Of a stretch of DNA of 33,779 bases, positions 9,689-19,120 are shown in pieces. The stretch is from contig QWQU01000009.1 in assembly GCA_003670735.1 (NCBI GenBank), forward strand, positions 1 through 33,779, written 5' to 3'. This DNA comes from Chloroflexota bacterium (lineage in GTDB: Bacteria > Chloroflexota > Dehalococcoidia > UBA2979). Every line of letters begins with the position of its first letter. The stretch's first letter is position 1. Both the position numbers and the translations under genes were made by a program. The notes below the pieces were generated by a model. That model searched no databases. It had not been told where the DNA came from and was given only the letters and a program-made list of their open reading frames with translations.

Positions 9689-10155
9689 AGGGCATCCTGA
9701 AGAGCATGGCGACCACGCTTTCGACGTTTGCTCGAAAGCCCGTCACCCGCGAGTACCCCGAGACTCACAAGGAGCTGCCGGAGCGCGACCGCGCCTTCCC
9801 GGTGCTGCTGTGGGACAAGGAAGCGCACGAGCCGTTCTGCACTGGCTGCCACGCGTGTGAGCGCGCGTGCCCGGTGGAGTGCATGACTGTGCTGATGAAG
9901 GACAACCCGGCCCACAAGTCCGTGGGTGGCGAGTCCGGCCGGCGCAAGATCATCGACAAGTTCTGGATCGACTACGGCCGATGCATGCGATGCAACATCT
10001 GTGTCGAGGTGTGCAACTTCGACGCGATCACGATGAACAACACGTGGGAAGGTCACGAGAAGTCGGTCTACGACCGTGCTGACCTCGTGCAGGACCTGCC
10101 GATGCTGCTCTCGGAGCACCGCAGCGGTGAGCTGAAGCCCTGGGTGAACGAATAG
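9685..10155 (+). CDS. nuoI: NADH-quinone oxidoreductase subunit I (2x[4Fe-4S])
   Basis: CTGCHACERACPVECM and CMRCNICVEVC ferredoxin motifs. Confidence 0.93.
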   Translation: MKGILKSMATTLSTFARKPVTREYPETHKELPERDRAFPVLLWDKEAHEPFCTGCHACERACPVECMTVLMKDNPAHKSVGGESGRRKIIDKFWIDYGRCMRCNICVEVCNFDAITMNNTWEGHEKSVYDRADLVQDLPMLLSEHRSGELKPWVNE

Positions 10156-10781
10156 TGCTGAACCGCATGCCGCTCCCGGCGCAGCTGGACCGCGCGATCG
10201 TGACGGGCTCGCTTACTGCGGGCGCGATCGGTCTGCCGTACATCCTGGTGGTGTCGGTGCTGGGGATCATGGGTCGCATCAACGGCGCCGAGGTTGTCTG
10301 GTGGCTGCTCGCGGGGTTGATCCTCGTCGGCGCCATTGGCTCGGTGACCTCGAACAACGTCGTGCACGCTGCGCTGTCACTCGTTGTTGCGGCGATGGGC
10401 ATTGCGGGCATGTTCGTGCTGCTGGCGAGCGAGTTTCTCGCGCTGGTACAGGTGCTGGTCTACGGCGGCGGCGTGGCGATTCTGCTGTTGTTCGCGCTGA
10501 TGATGACGAACGCTTCGGACGACCCCATCGTCGTTGACGGCTCGCAGAAGCCGTTCGGCTTTGGGGTCGCGCTGGTGATGGGCGTCGTGCTGGTGAGTGC
10601 GATGGTTGGCGCGTCATGGAACGCGACGATCACGACGGTGGTTTCCTTCCGGGACATCGGGACGCGGTTGTACCGCGACTACGGTGTGCCGTTCGAGGTG
10701 GCGTCGCTGGTGCTGCTGGTCGCGCTGATTGGCGCGATCGCGATTGCGCGACGCGACACGGAAGAGAGTGACGCCGCGTGA
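10155..10781 (+). CDS. nuoJ: NADH-quinone oxidoreductase subunit J
   Basis: HAALSLVVAAMGIAGMFVLLASEFLALVQVLVYGGGVAILLLFALMM. Confidence 0.92.
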   Translation: MLNRMPLPAQLDRAIVTGSLTAGAIGLPYILVVSVLGIMGRINGAEVVWWLLAGLILVGAIGSVTSNNVVHAALSLVVAAMGIAGMFVLLASEFLALVQVLVYGGGVAILLLFALMMTNASDDPIVVDGSQKPFGFGVALVMGVVLVSAMVGASWNATITTVVSFRDIGTRLYRDYGVPFEVASLVLLVALIGAIAIARRDTEESDAA

Positions 10782-11086
10782 TTTCGCTGACTCACTACCT
10801 CGTGCTGTCTGGTGTGCTGTTTGCCCTCGGGTTCTACGGGGTGCTGGTGCGCCGCTCTGCGATTCTGATTCTGATTGCGGTGGAGCTGATGCTCGCCGCG
10901 GTGTCGATCAACTTCGTCGCCTTCGCGTCATACCTCGACGCCAAGTTGTTCACGGGTGTGATCTTCGCGATCTTTGTCATCACCATCGCTGCGGCCGAAG
11001 TTGGCCTGGCGCTGGGCATCGTGCTGCGCATCTATCGCGAGCGGTCTACCGCAAACGTCGATGAGGCCAGCACGCTCAAGTGGTAG
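10778..11086 (+). CDS. nuoK: NADH-quinone oxidoreductase subunit K
   Basis: LTHYLVLSGVLFALGFYGVLVRRSAILILIAVELMLAAVSINFVAF...AEVGLALGIVLRIYR. Confidence 0.93.
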   Translation: MISLTHYLVLSGVLFALGFYGVLVRRSAILILIAVELMLAAVSINFVAFASYLDAKLFTGVIFAIFVITIAAAEVGLALGIVLRIYRERSTANVDEASTLKW

Positions 11087-11102
11087 TCGAGGGGGACTGC
11101 TG

Positions 11103-13007
11103 ATGAGCATGGCTATGGCTGGGATCCTGATCGCGATCCCGGCATCCATCTTTGTGCTCCTGGCGCTCACCTGGAAGGTGCTGCCTCGCGGTGGCGACTT
11201 CCTGGTGGTTCTCGGCTTCCTCGCGGTGTGGCTGCTCGGTCTCGGCATTGCCGCGGACTTCACGAAGCACTTCCACGACGGCGTGTTCGCGCCGAATGGC
11301 GCCAACGTCTTCTCGTTCGACTGGATCAACATCGGCGACGGGCTGTTCCACATTCAGTTCAGCACGTGGGTCGACTCGATCACGGTGACGATGATCGTGG
11401 TGGTCTCGACCGTTGCGTTGATGGTGGCGATCTACTCGACGGGCTACATGCACGGCGAGGAGCGCTACGGCTGGTACTTCGCGGCGCTGTCGCTGTTCGT
11501 GACGGCGATGCTGACCCTGATCCTCTCCGGCAACCTGCTGCAGCTGTACTTCGCCTGGGAAGGCGTCGGTCTCGCCTCGTTCCTACTGATTGGCTTCTAC
11601 TGGGAGCGACAGTCGGCGGCGGAGGCGGCCAAGAAGGCGTTCATCACGACGCGTATCGGTGACGTCGGTCTGCTGATCGGCATCGTGCTGTTGTGGCGCG
11701 TGGCCGGCACGTTCGACATCCAGGGCATCATTCACTTCGCCGAGGAGGGTGGGTTCGACAAGACCTACCTGACCGTGGCGATGCTGTTCCTCTTCCTTGG
11801 CGCGGTCGGCAAGTCGGCGCAGTTCCCGCTGCACGTCTGGCTGCCGGACGCGATGGAAGGCCCGACGCCGGTGAGCGCACTGATTCACGCCGCGACGATG
11901 GTCGTCGCCGGTGTGTACCTCGTCGCTCGCATGATGCCGGTGTTCGATGTGGTGCCGACGGCGCGCGAGGTTGTGCTCTACACGGGCCTGATCACCGCCG
12001 TGATGGCGGCGACGATGGGTCTGGTCTCCAACGACATCAAGCGTGTATTGGCGTTCTCGACGGTGTCGCAGCTCGGCTTCATGTTCGTCGCGCTCGGCAT
12101 GGGTGCCGTGGGTGTGGCGATGTTCCACCTGTTCACACACGCCTTCTTTAAGGCGCTGCTGTTCCTGGGCTCCGGCTCTGTGATTCACGCGACGCACGAG
12201 CAGACCGTGGAGCACCTCGGTGGCCTGCGGAAGAAGCTACCGATCACGACGTGGACGTTCGTCATCGGCAGCCTCGCACTGGCGGGCATCATTCCGTTCG
12301 CCGGGTTCTGGTCGAAGGACGAGATTCTGCACACGGCGGCGCACAGCCACCCGATGGTCTACGTGATCCTCGCGGGGACGGCGATCCTGACCGCTATCTA
12401 CTCGACGCGCGTCGTACTGCTGACGTTCTGGGGTGAGCCCAAGGACCACCACGCGTACGAGCACGCGCACGAGTCTGGTCCGATCATGGCCGGCCCGCTC
12501 GTCTTCCTATCGCTTCTCGCGATTAGCTCCGGCTTCGTGATCTTCCACAGCGTCGGTGCCGCGCTCGGGTTCCCCGGTGGCATCCTCGAGACGATCTTCA
12601 CGGAAGAGCCTGAGGTCTTCCACTTCGACCCGGTGTTCGCCGCGACGGCCGTGGGCATGTCGCTGGCCGGTATCGGCATCGGCTTCGCGTACTGGTGGGG
12701 CGACGCCTCGCGCGCGGTGCGCGCTCGAGCGTGGGCGCCTGAGCTGCACGCGTTGCTGGTGAACCGCTACTACATCGACGACCTGTATCAGGCGATCATC
12801 GACCGCGTCATCCTCGGTCTCGGCAACATCGTGGCGACGTTTGAGCGTCACGTGGTGAACGAGGCGGGCGTCGATGGCGGCTCGCAGCTCATTGGCTGGT
12901 TTGGCATGCGTCTGAAGTTCCTCCAGACGGGCCGAATCCCGAACTACGCATTGGCGATGGCAGTGGGCGTTGTCGTCCTGGCTGTCATGGCGTTCCGGTC
13001 GGCCTGA
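11103..13007 (+). CDS. nuoL: NADH-quinone oxidoreductase subunit L
   Basis: Start set at ATG 11103. STGYMHGEERYGWYFAALSLF...WEGVGLASFLLIGFYW...MEGPTPVSALIHAATMVVAGVYLVAR. Confidence 0.94.
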   Translation: MSMAMAGILIAIPASIFVLLALTWKVLPRGGDFLVVLGFLAVWLLGLGIAADFTKHFHDGVFAPNGANVFSFDWINIGDGLFHIQFSTWVDSITVTMIVVVSTVALMVAIYSTGYMHGEERYGWYFAALSLFVTAMLTLILSGNLLQLYFAWEGVGLASFLLIGFYWERQSAAEAAKKAFITTRIGDVGLLIGIVLLWRVAGTFDIQGIIHFAEEGGFDKTYLTVAMLFLFLGAVGKSAQFPLHVWLPDAMEGPTPVSALIHAATMVVAGVYLVARMMPVFDVVPTAREVVLYTGLITAVMAATMGLVSNDIKRVLAFSTVSQLGFMFVALGMGAVGVAMFHLFTHAFFKALLFLGSGSVIHATHEQTVEHLGGLRKKLPITTWTFVIGSLALAGIIPFAGFWSKDEILHTAAHSHPMVYVILAGTAILTAIYSTRVVLLTFWGEPKDHHAYEHAHESGPIMAGPLVFLSLLAISSGFVIFHSVGAALGFPGGILETIFTEEPEVFHFDPVFAATAVGMSLAGIGIGFAYWWGDASRAVRARAWAPELHALLVNRYYIDDLYQAIIDRVILGLGNIVATFERHVVNEAGVDGGSQLIGWFGMRLKFLQTGRIPNYALAMAVGVVVLAVMAFRSA

Positions 13008-13018
13008 CAGGGGGACTG

Positions 13019-14512
13019 ATGTCAACGTCCGACGGGTACATCCTGCTGGTTCTGACGGCTCTGCCGTTCATCGCAGCGTTGCTGCTGATGATCACGCCTT
13101 CGCGTGAGCGGACCGCCATCATCGCGATCACGGGGCTGTCGAGCTTCGTGATGTTCGTGCTCTCGGTGTATGTGTTCCAGCGCTACGACTGGCACAGCAG
13201 CGAGCAGTTCCAGGGCGTGCTGGCCTGGGACTGGCTGCAGAACGTCGGCTTCCTGGGTGAGCACGGCATTCAGATCAAGGTCGGCATCGACGGCATTGCG
13301 GCCTCGATGGTGCTGCTGACCGGCATCATCACGATGGCCGGGACGTGGGTGTCGTGGAAGGTGCGTCAGCGCACCAAGGACTTCTTCATCCTGCTCTACA
13401 TCGTGGTGGGCGGCGTCTACGGGACGTTCGTCAGCCTCGATCTGTTCTTCTTCTTCCTGATGTACGAGACGGCCGTGATGCCGATGTACATGCTGATCGC
13501 GATCTGGGGCTCGACGCGCAAGGAATACGGCGCGATGAAGCTGATGATGATGCTGGTCGCAGCATCGATCCTTATCTTCACGGGCATCTTCGCGATCTTC
13601 ACCGAGGCGAACATCGGGTCGTTCGACCTGACTCGTCTCTACGCAGCGCACTACAGCCGCGAGATGCAGATCATCTTCTTCCCGATGATCGCGCTGGGTT
13701 GCGGCACCCTGGGCGGCATGTTCCCGTTCCACTCCTGGTCGCCGGACGGTCACGCCTCGGCGCCGACGGCGGTCTCGATGGTGCACGCCGGCGTCCTGAT
13801 GAAGGTCGGCGCGTTCGCGATCATCCGCCTCGGGATTCAGATTCTTCCTGAGGGCGCGCAGTTCTGGGGTCCGGCGCTGATCACGGTCGGCATCACGGCA
13901 GCCCTCTACGGCGCGGTCTCGGCACTGAAGCAGACGGACCTCAAGCTGATGTCGGGCTTCTCCTCGGTCTCGCACATGGGCTACGTGTTCATGGGCCTGG
14001 GGACGATGAACGTGATCGGCATGACCGGTTCTGTGTTGCAGATGTTTGCGCACGGCGTGATGACGGCGCTGTTCTTCCTCCTGATCGGTGCGATGTACGA
14101 CCAGTCGCACAACCGCGACATCCCGAACTTCTCCGGGTTGGCCAAGCGGATGCCGATGTGGGCGATCTTCTTCGTGATTGGTGCTCTCGCATCGCTCGGA
14201 CTGCCGGGTCTGTCGGGGTTCGTGGCTGAGCTACACATCTTCGTGGGCGCGTTCCGCGCCTACCCGATCGTCGGTGGCCTCGCGGTGCTGACGGCGGCGA
14301 TCACGGCGACGTACCTGCTGCGGATGATGTCGCAGATGTTCTTCGGCGAGTTCAACACGCGCTGGGACATGCTGCGTGATGTGACGTGGGCGGAGCGAGC
14401 GGGCGCAACGGTGCTTGTGCTGTCGATCCTGGCTATGGGCCTCTGGCCGTCACCGTGGGTTCAGCGCATCTCGACGACGCTGGCGCAGACGATTCCGGGG
14501 GTCTCGCTGTGA
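13019..14512 (+). CDS. nuoM: NADH-quinone oxidoreductase subunit M
   Basis: FPFHSWSPDGHASAPTAVSMVHAGVLMKVGAFAIIRLG; SSVSHMGYVFMGLGT. Confidence 0.93.
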   Translation: MSTSDGYILLVLTALPFIAALLLMITPSRERTAIIAITGLSSFVMFVLSVYVFQRYDWHSSEQFQGVLAWDWLQNVGFLGEHGIQIKVGIDGIAASMVLLTGIITMAGTWVSWKVRQRTKDFFILLYIVVGGVYGTFVSLDLFFFFLMYETAVMPMYMLIAIWGSTRKEYGAMKLMMMLVAASILIFTGIFAIFTEANIGSFDLTRLYAAHYSREMQIIFFPMIALGCGTLGGMFPFHSWSPDGHASAPTAVSMVHAGVLMKVGAFAIIRLGIQILPEGAQFWGPALITVGITAALYGAVSALKQTDLKLMSGFSSVSHMGYVFMGLGTMNVIGMTGSVLQMFAHGVMTALFFLLIGAMYDQSHNRDIPNFSGLAKRMPMWAIFFVIGALASLGLPGLSGFVAELHIFVGAFRAYPIVGGLAVLTAAITATYLLRMMSQMFFGEFNTRWDMLRDVTWAERAGATVLVLSILAMGLWPSPWVQRISTTLAQTIPGVSL

Positions 14513-15984
14513 ACCTGGATTACTCGCTGCTGGTGCCGGAGTTCCTGCTGGCGCTGGCCGGTGTGGTGGTACTGCTCGCGGACACGTTCCGCGGTGAGCT
14601 GAAGTCGGGGCGGCAGCTGCTGCCGTGGCTGACGGTGTTCGGTGCTGCGCTGTACGGCGCGACGGGCGCTGCGGCCGGCTCGATGACCTCCGAGTTTGCG
14701 GGGATCTTTGCGGTGGACGCGTTCACGGCGTTCTTCCGCGTGTTGTTCGCAGTGACGCTCGTGGTGGTGGTGGTGGGCTCGCACGAGTACGTGTCGAAGA
14801 ACATCCGCCACCAGGGCGAGTTCTACACGATGCTGCTGTTCGCGACGGTGGGCGCCTCCTTCATGGCGGGTGCGCGCGAGCTGCTGACGGCCTACGTCGG
14901 CATCGAGCTGCTGTCCTTCTCGCTGTATGTCGCGGTATCGCTCGCGAAGAGCGACTCGCGGTCGGGCGAGGCTGGTCTGAAGTACGTGCTCCTCGGTGGT
15001 CTCGCCTCGGCGACGCTGCTGTACGGGCTGAGCCTGGTCTACGGCGCTGGCGGTTCGACGAGCTACGTCGAGATCGCGAAGAACCTCGAGCACGTCGAGG
15101 GGCTGCGGATGCCGCTCGTGCTCGGCCTCGTGATGGTGATTGCTGGCGTGGGCTTCAAGGCCTCGGCGGTGCCGTTCCACATGTGGACGCCGGACGCCTA
15201 CGAGGGCGCACCGCTGCCGGTAACGGCGATCTTGTCGGCAACCTCGAAGGCTGCCGCGTTCGCGTTGATCCTGCGACTGTTCTCGGGCCCGTTCCTGCCG
15301 GTGATCGGCGAATGGCGCACGACGATCGCGATTCTCTCGCTCTCCACGATGGTGGTCGGCAACTTGATCGCGCTGCAACAGACGAACATCAAGCGCCTGC
15401 TGGCGTACTCCTCGATCGCGCAGGTCGGCTACATGCTGATGGCGGTCGTGACGATGTCCGATGTGTCGGCCTCGGCGCTGCTGCTGCACATGGGCGGCTA
15501 CCTCGTGACGAACCTTGCGGTGTTCATGGGCGTAATCGCGTTCTACAACCACAGCAACACCGAGGAGATCTCGGGGTTGCATGGTCTGGCGGAGACGAAC
15601 CCGTTCCTGGCGATGGTGCTGGCCGCTGGCCTGCTGTCGCTGAGCGGCATGCCGCTGCTGGCGGGCTTCACGACGAAGTTCATCCTGTTCCAGGCGGCGG
15701 CGAGTGGTGGCTATCTCTGGCTGGTGACGCTGGCCGTGATCATGTCGACGATCTCGCTCTTCTACTACCTGAAGGTGATTCGGCAGATGTACGTGGTGCT
15801 GCCGGATGGCTCGCAGCTGCCGTACGCGACCGAGCCGAGCGTGCGCCAGGAGCGATGGTCGATGTCGCCGAGCTCGACGCTGGTGGTGTCGGTGCTGTTC
15901 CTGGGGATCGTGGTGGTGGGCCTGTACGTGGCGCCGCTGGCGGTGGCTGCGGACAACGCGGCTCGCGCGCTGTTCAAGGCGTAG
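14509..15984 (+). CDS. nuoN: NADH-quinone oxidoreductase subunit N
   Basis: GTG 14509 overlaps nuoM. VPFHMWTPDAYEGAPLPVTAILSATSKAAAFALILRL; LLAYSSIAQVGYMLM. Confidence 0.93.
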   Translation: MNLDYSLLVPEFLLALAGVVVLLADTFRGELKSGRQLLPWLTVFGAALYGATGAAAGSMTSEFAGIFAVDAFTAFFRVLFAVTLVVVVVGSHEYVSKNIRHQGEFYTMLLFATVGASFMAGARELLTAYVGIELLSFSLYVAVSLAKSDSRSGEAGLKYVLLGGLASATLLYGLSLVYGAGGSTSYVEIAKNLEHVEGLRMPLVLGLVMVIAGVGFKASAVPFHMWTPDAYEGAPLPVTAILSATSKAAAFALILRLFSGPFLPVIGEWRTTIAILSLSTMVVGNLIALQQTNIKRLLAYSSIAQVGYMLMAVVTMSDVSASALLLHMGGYLVTNLAVFMGVIAFYNHSNTEEISGLHGLAETNPFLAMVLAAGLLSLSGMPLLAGFTTKFILFQAAASGGYLWLVTLAVIMSTISLFYYLKVIRQMYVVLPDGSQLPYATEPSVRQERWSMSPSSTLVVSVLFLGIVVVGLYVAPLAVAADNAARALFKA

Positions 15985-16049
15985 CCGCCGGCGCTTCTGG
16001 CTCTTCGCCTGGCGGCTCATCGCGCCAGACCTCGGACGTTCGAGTTGTG

Positions 16050-16082
16050 ACGAAGCCCCGCGCGAGCGGGGCTTCGTTTTGT
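16050..16082 (+). terminator. Intrinsic terminator after nuoN
   Basis: ACGAAGCCCCGC-GCGA-GCGGGGCTTCGT followed by TTTGTGTG. Confidence 0.85.
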
Positions 16083-16096
16083 GTGCGTGTGCTCGG

Positions 16097-16262
16097 CGTC
16101 GGACGGCTCGGCTGTCGCCGTGGCCGGGCGCGAGGGCCGCTGCGCGGCCGTGCTCACGCCGGACAGTATTTCGCCCGCCCTCCCGCCCATGTGAGGGGAC
16201 TTCGTCCCCTCGACCCCTAGCAGGGCTTTGCCCTGCACCCCTTCGGAGTGCGTGGCGCACTC
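16097..16262 (+). repeat. Structured intergenic repeat, copy 2
   Basis: GCGTCGGACGGCTCGGC; outer stem CCGGGCGCGAG/CTCACGCCGG; inner GGCCGC-TGC-GCGGCC; GGACAGTATTTCGCCCGCCCTCCCGCCC; hairpins GAGGGGACTTCGTCCCCTC and GCAGGGCTTTGCCCTGC. Confidence 0.85.
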
Positions 16263-16301
16263 GGGAGGCTGGTCGTTGATTTGTACTGTTCGATTGAGTG
16301 T

Positions 16302-16838
16302 TTAGTCCTCGGCGTTGGGGAGGGGGAGCGGGGCGGCGTTGGGGTCGAAGGATGCGGTCTGTGGGGGTTCGATGTCGGTGGGGTTGGTGGCGTTGTCGCG
16401 GGTGATGGAGTCGATGGGGATGGTGGTGGAGCGGAAGCCGATGCGGCGGTGGGTGCCGTCGCAGTAGGGGCGGTTCTCGCTGCCGCCGCAGCGGCAGAGG
16501 GCGAGGCGTGACTCTCGAATGATGGTCTCGCCGTTGGCGTCGGTGAGGTGGAGGTCACCTCGGACGACGAGCGGGCCGTCTTCGACGAGGACGATGGTTG
16601 TCGGATTCGAGGCGAGCTCGGTGCTGCCGTCGGGGCGGGTGTAGCGGAGCGCGCCAGTGGGGCAGTGCTCGATGGCGGCGGCGACGGTGTCAGCGTCGGC
16701 GCGGTCGAGGTGGATCCACGGGCGGTCGAGCGGGTTGAAGACGTCGGGCAGCGCGCGGATGCAGGCGGCGACATGCACGCAGCGCGATGAATCCCAGTGC
16801 ACCTCGATGTTGTCGTTCTTGTAGGTACGCGTGGTCAT
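16302..16838 (-). CDS. Divergent 4Fe-4S mono-cluster (Fer4_19-like) plus CDGSH iron-sulfur protein
   Basis: N-terminal CVHVAACIRALPDVFN...EHCPTGALRY; C-terminal LCRCGGSENRPYCDGTHRRIGF. SD GAGGAGG before ATG. Confidence 0.85.
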   Translation of the reverse strand: MTTRTYKNDNIEVHWDSSRCVHVAACIRALPDVFNPLDRPWIHLDRADADTVAAAIEHCPTGALRYTRPDGSTELASNPTTIVLVEDGPLVVRGDLHLTDANGETIIRESRLALCRCGGSENRPYCDGTHRRIGFRSTTIPIDSITRDNATNPTDIEPPQTASFDPNAAPLPLPNAED

Positions 16839-16950
16839 CTCGTCCTCCTCGTGGTGCGAGCAGTGGACCGCAACACTGCGGCTTTGCGGTCATCACAAAC
16901 GCCATCCGCAGTGGCCGTCACCAGGCGGCGGCTCGATATATGCTGAGCCC

Positions 16951-17360
16951 ATGACCGCACCGATCGAGATTCCGCGGCAATTTCTCGATGTTCCGTACAA
17001 CGGCGTGGTCATTCCCGGCTCCAGGCCCGTCGGCGATCTGTCGGCCGGCGCAAATTGCCAGGTCTTCGCCTACGCGATCCTGTCCCACTTCGGGATCGAC
17101 TTTCCGCCTCTGCGCTCAAGCGAACTGTGGACGGATACGACGGCTTCGGTTCAGGTCGACGGCGAACCGAGGCCGCTCGATCTCCTGCTCGTCAACCGAA
17201 CGTCCGACCCTTTCGGGCGCATGTCGGATTGTGCCTCGGCGACGGCTCGGTGATCCATCTCGCGAAGCACATCGGCAAGCCAGCTGTATGGCCACTGGAT
17301 CAGTTTGCTGCCTGGCCCGCCTATGGCGTCAGGATCGGAATCAAACGCCCGTTGCGCTGA
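16951..17360 (+). pseudogene. Frameshifted NlpC/P60-like protein
   Basis: First half in one frame (MTAPIEIPRQFLDVPYNGVV...GANCQVFAYAILSHFGIDFPPLRSSELW...LDLLLVNRTSDPFG); continuation HVGLCLGDGSVIHLAKHIGKPAVWPLDQFAAWPAYGVRIGIKRPLR in another. One missing G near 17215-17217 would restore it. Confidence 0.65.
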
Positions 17361-17434
17361 TCTCGATCGGCTCAGCTCAGGCCGCGACCTTCACCTTGTT
17401 GCCTTACGGCTCTTCGCCTTCCGGCTCCGTGAAT

Positions 17435-17500
17435 CGAGCACGGCTCGTCGATGCTCGCTGCGACGGCGCGTGTGAGCTGCTGGAGTTGGCAAGGTGCGGA
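17435..17500 (+). pseudogene. Decayed fragment resembling the C-terminus of the adjacent FAD monooxygenase
   Basis: About 37/49 nt identical to 18917-18965. RARLVDARCDGACEL vs RVRFVDARYDGVWEL. Confidence 0.55.
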
Positions 17501-17626
17501 CGATCGAGGGGTGGAGAGGACTCTCTCCATACTTAACTTATGACTCGTTGGGGGGCTTGCCGCAAGGCCCCAGTCGTGGCGCAGACTCGCCGGCTCGCGG
17601 GGTGCTGCGGAGCTGGAGGTCGCGTG

Positions 17627-19102
17627 ATGCGTACTGAACATGCGGTGGTGATTGCGGGTGGTGGGCCGACGGGGCTGATGCTGGCGGCGGAACTCGCGCT
17701 GGCGGGGGTGGATGCGGCGATCGTGGAGCGGCGCGAATCGCAGATGCTGGCGGGACAGCGAGCGGGCGGACTGCACGCTCGATCGATCGAGGTGCTGGAC
17801 CAGCGTGGGGTGGCGGAGCGGTTTCTATCGGCGGGGAAGACGATGCAGGCAGTGGGGTTCGCGCTGAACCCCCTCGACATCAGCGACTTCCCGACGCGGC
17901 ATCCGTATGTGCTGGCGCTGTGGCAGAACCACATCGAGCGCATCCTTGCGGAGTGGGTGACGGAGCTCGGCGTGCGGTTCTATCGCTCGACGGAGGTGGT
18001 GGGGTTCACACAGGACGATGGCGGTGTGGACATCGAGCTGTCGAGTGGTGACTCGTTGCAGGCGCAGTACCTCGTTGGTTGCGATGGCGGGCGGAGCTTC
18101 GTGCGGAAGCATGCGGGGATCGAGTTCCCCGGTTGGGATCCGTCGACGAGCTTCTTGCTGGCCGAGGTGGAGATGACGGAGGTGCCGCCGTCGGGGATTC
18201 AGCGCGATGCGGTCGAGGGGCTGCGCGGCGCGAGCCTGATGGATGACGGCGTGCACTATCGCGTGATGATCGAACAGCCGCCTGCGGGACTCTCGGATGA
18301 TCCGACGCTGGCTGATCTGAGCGCGAAGCTGATCGAGGTGTATGGCACTGACTTTGGTGTGCGCGATGCCGTGTGGATCACGCGGTTCACGGACATGTCG
18401 CGACAGGCGGCGACGTATCGGCAGGGACGCGTGCTGCTTGCTGGCGACGCGGCGCACATTCACTCACCGGCAGGCGGGCAGGGGCTGAACACCGGCGTGC
18501 AGGACGCGGTGAACCTCGGGTGGAAGTTGGCGCAGGTGGTGCGTGGCACGTCGCCGGAGTCGCTGCTCGACACATATCACGCGGAACGGCATCCAGTTGG
18601 TGCTCGTGTGTTGCGCAACACGATGGCGCAGACGGCGCTGAATCGCGGCGACGATCGGACGATGGCGTTGAACGAGACGATCGCGCAGTTCTTGAGCATG
18701 GATGAACCTCGACGACGGATTGCGGGAATGCTGTCGGCGCTGGATGTGCACTACGACCTGGGGTCGGGACATCCGTTGCTGGGGCGGCGCATGCCTGATC
18801 TCGATGTGGTGTTGAAGGACGGGCCGCGGCGTGTGTTCTCGTTGCTGCACGAGGCGCACGCGGTGGTGCTGCGCTTCGGTGTTGCGGGCGCGCTCGATGT
18901 GCGTGTGTGGGGGGATCGAGTGCGATTCGTTGATGCTCGATACGACGGGGTGTGGGAGTTGCCGGTGCTCGGTGCGGTGGCTGCGCCGAGTGCGGTGTTG
19001 ATTCGACCGGATGGGCATGTGGCGTGGGTGGACGAGGGCACTGACGTTGGATTGCGCGAGGCGCTCGAGCTGTGGTGCGGGGCGGCCGGCGAGGCTGCGT
19101 AA
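17627..19102 (+). CDS. FAD-dependent aromatic-ring hydroxylase family monooxygenase
   Basis: VVIAGGGPTGLMLAAELALAGVDAAIVERR (GxGxxG), YLVGCDGGRSFVRK (DG), GRVLLAGDAAHIHSPAGGQGLNTGVQDAVNLGWKLA (GD). Start trimmed to ATG 17627. Confidence 0.88.
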   Translation: MRTEHAVVIAGGGPTGLMLAAELALAGVDAAIVERRESQMLAGQRAGGLHARSIEVLDQRGVAERFLSAGKTMQAVGFALNPLDISDFPTRHPYVLALWQNHIERILAEWVTELGVRFYRSTEVVGFTQDDGGVDIELSSGDSLQAQYLVGCDGGRSFVRKHAGIEFPGWDPSTSFLLAEVEMTEVPPSGIQRDAVEGLRGASLMDDGVHYRVMIEQPPAGLSDDPTLADLSAKLIEVYGTDFGVRDAVWITRFTDMSRQAATYRQGRVLLAGDAAHIHSPAGGQGLNTGVQDAVNLGWKLAQVVRGTSPESLLDTYHAERHPVGARVLRNTMAQTALNRGDDRTMALNETIAQFLSMDEPRRRIAGMLSALDVHYDLGSGHPLLGRRMPDLDVVLKDGPRRVFSLLHEAHAVVLRFGVAGALDVRVWGDRVRFVDARYDGVWELPVLGAVAAPSAVLIRPDGHVAWVDEGTDVGLREALELWCGAAGEAA

Positions 19103-19120
19103 GCCTCGGTAGTGCGGTGT

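Noticed and set aside
14461-16260. 599-aa minus-strand ORF antisense to nuoN
   Set aside because: Arg/His/Gln-rich shadow ORF of a GC-rich gene with clear nuoN identity on the plus strand.
17627-19102. Rifampicin monooxygenase (antibiotic resistance) call
   Set aside because: Only general FAD hydroxylase motifs are visible; substrate cannot be assigned.
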